Shown here: one piece after another, positions 58,675-64,000 of the stretch
How positions within the stretch are numbered: position 1 is the first letter of the stretch
Layout: each line of letters starts with the position of its first letter
Source: Warburgia ugandensis
Lineage: Eukaryota; Streptophyta; Magnoliopsida; Canellales; Canellaceae
Assembly: GCA_035236585.1 (NCBI GenBank)
Contig: CP141126.1
Coordinates: forward strand, 11,917,001-11,981,000
Length of the DNA: 64,000 bases
Direction of reading: 5' to 3'
Made by a program: the position numbers and the translations under genes
The notes under the pieces: generated by a model
Told to the model about the DNA's origin: nothing
Database searches by the model: none
What the model saw: only the letters and a program-made list of their open reading frames with translations

Positions 58675-59167
58675 CTTCATTAGCTATTCTACTGTCTGGG
58701 CAAGAATCTTCCTTGTCCCCTCCCTTCCGAGGAGTTCAGGGGAGCAGTTTTAACTAAAAATGCATTCAAAGTCTGGGGTTCTCATAAATGACTACAGATT
58801 AAGCACATGGCCCATCATGAAGTTCATTAATGACAATGGTTGCTCATTAATGAACTTGATGATGTTGTCATGTGCGTTCCTACAAACTTGAATTTGGAAA
58901 TTACACTTTGACTGAAACTCATATATATGTATATATTTGGCAGCATGAATCCACTGTACTTCATTGAGTCTTGCTCAAGTCAGGTAATAAAATTTTATCA
59001 TACCCTTCCCACAATCCCACTCCATTGATTCTCGCTGCAGCCGGGAAACTAAATATTATCGTGCCCTTCCTATTTGTTGATTCTGAAGTCAGCTTTTTCA
59101 GTGTTATTTTGCAGATTAATATATTACTTAAGGCCTTTTATGCTGTTCCTTATAAGACATTGAGATT

Positions 59168-59170
<3 letters not shown>

Positions 59171-59238
<68 letters not shown>
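59171..59238. repeat. (TC)n microsatellite
   Basis: An uninterrupted 68-bp TC tract, the longest simple repeat in the window, downstream of the CSLA gene. Confidence 0.97.
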
Positions 59239-59241
<3 letters not shown>

Positions 59242-59881
59242 AATAAATATAGAAAGAGTTAGCAAAGGGACACATCTATTGAAGGGAGGGCCCCCCCTTC
59301 TTAAATCACTGACTCAGTCAATGATTTACATCCTTCAGTTCAGCTGCTCACATTTTATCATCTACAACAACTATCCTTGTGATTCCAATATAAGTGTCAA
59401 AAATAAAAAAGAAAAGAGCTAAAAGAATGTAATTCAAATTTTCCCTCCAGGCCTTATTTCCTTTCAAACAAACCCCAAAAACTTAAAATGTGAAAAAGAA
59501 ATACAAAAATCCCACAATTACAATCAACCCACAGATGTTTACATCTCGGTGACCAAGGTTCAAAACCCCAGGGATATGTATCTGCTGCTGCTTTCTTTCT
59601 GCTACTTGCTTCCTCTTTTTCTTCTTTGGCTTCACTTTATGTATACAATCCCTTGTATTTAAAAAAACATACAATGCATGCTTTACTGGCTCTGAGTATT
59701 CACAAGAGTATTTCTTCTTGGCATCAGATGGACGCTTTTCTCCAGCACAAAAGAATGGCAGGTCTTTTGCTTGTTCATGAGCTAAACACAGTAACAAATT
59801 CACTATATCTATACCGTGGCGAAGAGAGAACACAAACATGAGCACCCAAGAGGTGTCTGTTTCAAATTCAGATCTCCATGG

Positions 59882-62800
59882 TTATAAACTTGGGACGAAT
59901 GTGCCAACATGGCCGAAGCCCACGATGAAGAATGCTATGGCCTGGAGATAGAGGTATATGAAATAATGGTTCTTCCCAAAGGCGAAATCAAAGCACGCAC
60001 AGAAGAAGAGGTAGGCCCCAAATCCGAGCTCCAATAGATGAAGCCTGGTAGAAAGAAGCATAAACAAAGATGAGAACTTAGCAGACTACAAATCGGCCGG
60101 CCTAACAACCACCAATGGGTGAATGTAGAGCTCAAATGGACAAACAAGATTATGTTACAGTTAAACACATATGGATGAATGTTTCTTCTTTTTGGTGGAG
60201 GCAATTATCGGACGAGAAGTATACATTTATTGCTAGGGGAAAGGAAGGCAAGACTTCTAGGGGACTGTCTGTATACGGATAACAAACCATGGACCAAATC
60301 ATCCACCGTGGTTATCTTTTTCTGGAATATAGACAAACACATTCATGTAGAGTCTCAAACCCTGGTCACCCAGGTGAGAGACGACTCCTTGAGCCACTGC
60401 GCTAGAAGGATTTGGTGCATCAATGGTAGTTATCTTAAGCCCCTGCTACTGGCAACCATACCACAGAAACAGCTATCTAAGAACAAACAGTATTTTGACT
60501 ATGCTGCAGAGCTGCCATATCAGGGAACAAGATAATTATTCGTGGATATTTTGTCCTAAACTTGCCATCCCCGTGCCAAACAAATCCCTTCCAGTAATTA
60601 GTAAATGAGGTTACCTTTCTCCAATTCTACTCCGAGGTTTCTTGGCTGCTTGTTTAGTGGCTGCTTTGTTTTTAAGAGCATCTCCTAACTTTTCTGTGAC
60701 AACCCATTCATTTACTCTGCCCGCCTCCAATAGACCGATTAAGGTCGCTTTCGTCCGGTGCAGGGACATGACGTTCTCGAATAAGATCCAAAACACAAGG
60801 AGGTGGAGGGACCTGGGACAAAAACCCCCATGAAAACTGATAATAAGGAAGGAGAATACAGACAAACATGTCTCTGTCAGAATCTTGACAAACACCTCCT
60901 CAAGTTTGGAAATCAAACTATGACTGAAGCACAAAGAGAGAGAAGTTAAATTGAACTTTAGAAAATTAGACTCGCCCAAGAACACCACAGAAAGAGAGCC
61001 ACTCGGGCAAGTCCCTGATGACATGGTCAAGTTTTAATTAACTTGGAGAACAGAAAGGAATTTTGATTGAGCTGATCATAATACCTTGGTGTTCCAACAG
61101 CATTGAGGAAGGTAATGATGCAAGGGATGTAAATCGCACCCCACTTGGGGATCTCGACTTCGGGCACCAAAACGGTAGCAGGAATTACAACGCAGTAGAA
61201 AACGAAAGTGACAATGTGGGCTATAACCTTTCTTACGAAGAAGAAGCTGTAAATCACATAAAGCTTCTTCCACAGGGATACTTTCTGCAATTGAAAAAGA
61301 TGAAGATTTTCCAACCTCTTTAAGTTGCAGTAAGACTAAAAATTGACTATATTCAACGAATTAAACTTCATTAATTTTCACCAAAGTAATGAAGTCGATC
61401 AGATGCAACCGACCTTGTTCCTGACAATCTCCATTGCCATTTTCCTGAAGAGATTGGCGGGTCCACAAGACCAGCGGTGCTGCTGGTAACGGAAGGCCTT
61501 GAAAGTACTTGGTAGTTCATTTTTAACCTATAATAACATATACAGAATTAGCAAACAGAACCAGATAGAAGGACAACAATTGAGGCGTGGAAATGGTAAA
61601 GGCATAGCCTAGTGCGTAAAGCTCCGCATATGGCGGGCATAGGAAGGGGTGGATATAAGGGTCTATAGTAAGCAGCTTTGCCTTGCATATTGTAAGAGGC
61701 TATTTCAACACGTCCAGACTATGACCTCAAGGTAACACTAAAACAACTCTACAGTTGCACTAAGACTCTCCTTCAAGTAAAGCTGTGTAATATAGACTCT
61801 TTGTGGTCCGCCCTTTCTGCTAGACCCGCCATAAGAGAAAGTTTTGTGCAGGGGCTACCCTTTTAACTAAAAAATTAAAAGGACGATTATGGATATAAAT
61901 TAAAGTGATGGTAGTTGAAGGTTTCTGGCTTTAGTTAATGTCTTCTAGCTTTCAGGGAATTGAATGCAACAAAACATGATGTAAGGAAGCAAATGTAAGG
62001 GCCATTTAATTGCTTCTGCCCATCGGAAATAGAGGGACCACATAACAGTTGCCAATGGCCCGCAGAGAGAGGAAGGAAAAGAAAACAACGTACGTGGAGA
62101 TCACCCAGGTATACGAATTTCCAGCCTTTGAGACCGGCTCGTACAGCCAAGTCCATATCCTCCACGGTGGTCCTGTCCTTCCATCCGCCTGCTTCGTTTA
62201 AAGCCGCAATTCTCCATACACCCGCGGTCCCTATTCCATATTTTCACAACAACAACACCACCACCAAATCAACAAACCACCCGGGATTGACTCGTAAGAA
62301 ACTGGAGAGTCGTCGAGTTGAGTTGAGCGGTTTACCGTTGAAGCCGAAGAAGGCGTAGGTGGACGAACCCACTTCCTGCTCCACCGTGAAGTGGTAATCC
62401 AGCGACATCTCCTGCATCCTCGTCATTAAACATTCGTCGGCATTCACTGCCAGAGCCAACCGTTGAATGAGCCAAGTCAGCAGAAAGGTTCAACGTTGGG
62501 ACCCACTCTGTTTAACAGCTGCGGTAACGATTGACCGTGCACTTGAACTCGTAAAACTCTCTCCAACCCGTCGGATTGGTACGAGTTTTGGAGCACGAGG
62601 CGTCCACGTGGTCCATCGGTTACGGACATCGCAAGTGCACACGTGAATTACGGTCAAATCGGTTGGCACTGCGCGAGTCACGGTAGCGTTGACAGCAAAA
62701 TTTAAGGACAAAAATCCGAGTGTCGGTAGAGAGGGGAGTTGAGTTCCACCAGCTACATTCAGCGTCGGAATAATTGCACATGGGTTTACAGAAGTTTAGT

Positions 62801-63798
62801 GAAAGGACGAAAATGGCCTCCTCTTCGCTCGGAATTCCAAATTCCCGTCTTTAACCGGAATGACACCCCGATCCCCACAATTGCAAAAGGGTGTGTGTTT
62901 ACCAAAACAGGGGTGGGGTGGCGTGGGGTGGTGTTGGGGTGCTTAGACGTGGTCAAACAAACGAAGAGGATTGATTTGAAATAATAAAAAGAAAATGCAT
63001 TAATTTAATTTAATTAGGTTTAATAAATATAACAAATTTTATCCTCTTCCCAATTCACCCTTTTGTGGGGTAGAGGGAAGCGGTTGCAGTTGGACCCTGA
63101 TTTCATTGTTGGCGAAATCAGACCATCCATTAAGAATAAGTAGATCTCGCTGCCCTGTAATGACCACGGTTAGAAAACGTGGACGGCTAGATGCTGCCAA
63201 CAAAGAGCACCACGTGTATGGTATCTATCTAAAAGAATTTTCCGATCGTTGGCCGTTTTACCAACTGAGAGAGAACATGCGGTGGGCCACGGCCCATCTA
63301 GGGTGACGCTCTATCTCGGCAGGGAAATCAGAGGAAGTGGGTCCCAAAACCTGATCGAAAATCTTCCTCCAGTCTCTGCTTGGCTTCCAATCAGCCGTAC
63401 ATTTGGGCACGGAAGAGAGAGAGAGAGAGGAAAAAGGAAACCACCGACACTCTGATGGGAACCGCACCATTAATTAGGTAGCTTTGCTAATTACGGTGTA
63501 TTTAGTTTAATACTCAATAATTAATTTGAGGGGGAAGATAATTACCGAACTTCCAGCGAGCCTGGACAAGGCCGATTTCGGGATTGTGGATGAGAAAGGG
63601 GATGGTTCGCCACAGGAAATCAGGTTCAGGTTGGAAATCGGCATCAAAAATGGCAATGTAATCGCACTGTTTGACGTAGCTGTGTTTCATTCCTTCTCTG
63701 AGAGCACCAGCTTTGTACCCGTTTCTGTTATCCCGGATCTCGTATTTGATATTGATCCCTTTGCTCGCCCACCGCTGGCATTCCAGCTCTACCAAATC
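59882..63798 (-). CDS. CSLA: Cellulose synthase-like A (glucomannan 4-beta-mannosyltransferase), 3' part
   Basis: Seven minus-strand exons, in frame: 63546-63798, 62336-62446, 62094-62230, 61414-61527, 61085-61284, 60615-60812 and 59882-60044, ending in TAA. They give 391 residues of a protein usually about 530 long; the 5' exons lie beyond the window. The enzyme is a Golgi GT2 glycosyltransferase that makes the beta-1,4-mannan or glucomannan backbone from GDP-mannose and GDP-glucose. Visible motifs are [19 protein letters not shown] (DxD), [16 protein letters not shown] (TED) and [14 protein letters not shown] (QxxRW). Then come membrane segments ([40 protein letters not shown]) and a C-terminus [20 protein letters not shown]. 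All catalytic motifs are intact. The closest subgroup is probably CSLA9/CSLA2-like. Confidence 0.95.
61599..61864. repeat. Two Au-type SINE copies in opposite orientation
   Basis: A nearly full minus-strand copy (61599-61774, ending gactctccttc) is followed at once by the 3' half of a plus-strand copy (61777-61864, aagctgtgtaatatagac to ggggctaccctttt). Both are old and diverged. The pair lies in the CSLA intron between exons 61414-61527 and 62094-62230. Confidence 0.82.
62447..63545 (-). other. CSLA intron of 1.1 kb
   Basis: This intron separates the DxD exon (63546-63798) from the next exon (62336-62446). It includes a G-rich stretch (62906-62942, ggggtggggtggcgtggggt), an AT-rich stretch (62975-63045) and a short GA repeat (63415-63430). 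No element or exon was recognised in it. Confidence 0.6.
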
Positions 63799-64000
63799 CT
63801 GCAAAAATGGCAGAAAATAGAAAACCCAGATATGAGATTGAGACAGAATTTGGAAAAGAAAGTGGTTTCTTTTTTAATTGCTGTTTTTCTATATTTGAGT
63901 GGTTTTGATTACTGGGGACTTTGGAATTAGGTTGAAGTTTTAGGCAATTGCAGAAGAAAAGAGATCCACATCAGACATTAATGGAGATAGTGGAAGCTCT

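Larger units (their letters stand above)
57213..59881. other. Intergenic region between copia element and CSLA gene
   Basis: It contains a plastid 23S rRNA relic (57976-58215), a B-box-deleted SINE (58533-58674), a long CT microsatellite (59171-59238) and the presumed 3' untranslated region of the minus-strand CSLA gene (from about 59450). Other open frames show no family motif. Confidence 0.5.

Noticed and set aside
63526-63930. 134-codon plus-strand open frame at the right edge
   Set aside because: Antisense shadow of the CSLA DxD exon on the minus strand.

Overview
This is nuclear DNA from a flowering plant. Genes are split by GT-AG introns of up to 8.7 kb, and the spaces between are AT-rich and full of plant transposon debris. 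There are decayed pieces of plastid DNA and many copies of a tRNA-derived SINE resembling the plant Au family. The long, repeat-filled introns suggest a woody angiosperm, but the sequence alone does not fix the species. Exon structures below were built by hand: each junction has GT/AG and the reading frame is continuous across it.

Layout. (1) 1189-24630, plus: a complete 20-exon gene for a RAD5/SMARCA3-type DNA repair protein (UBA-like N-terminus, HIRAN, SNF2 ATPase, RING and helicase-C domains; about 1115 residues). Its ninth intron is 8.7 kb and holds an RTE-type LINE, tandem hairpin repeats, a foldback MITE, duplicated CT-rich blocks, a chimeric organelle-derived insert and a SINE. (2) 27288-30887, plus: a small DUF3128-like gene with an unresolved first exon. 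(3) 35253-43313, plus: a complete five-exon AT-hook/PPC nuclear protein gene (AHL family). (4) 45804-46289, plus: an intact single-exon gene for a hydrophilic 161-residue protein of unknown function. (5) 48302-49046, plus: a broken two-exon fragment resembling a plant DEAD-box-type helicase. (6) 51942-57207, minus: a degenerate Ty1/copia retrotransposon with both LTRs and a perfect 5-bp target duplication. (7) 57976-58215: a decayed plastid 23S rRNA fragment. (8) 59882-63798, minus: the 3' seven exons of a cellulose-synthase-like A (glucomannan mannosyltransferase) gene, whose 5' end lies beyond the window.

The genes are unrelated in function (replication-fork repair, chromatin/AT-rich DNA binding, cell-wall mannan synthesis) and form no pathway or cluster. 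I found no new multi-gene system. The most unusual features are: an 84-bp in-frame tandem duplication beside the RAD5 HIRAN domain; a plastid petA plus atpA chimera bounded by 51-bp direct repeats; two SINE insertions of only 35-44 bp that still have target duplications; and an AHL whose first AT-hook has lost its core glycine.
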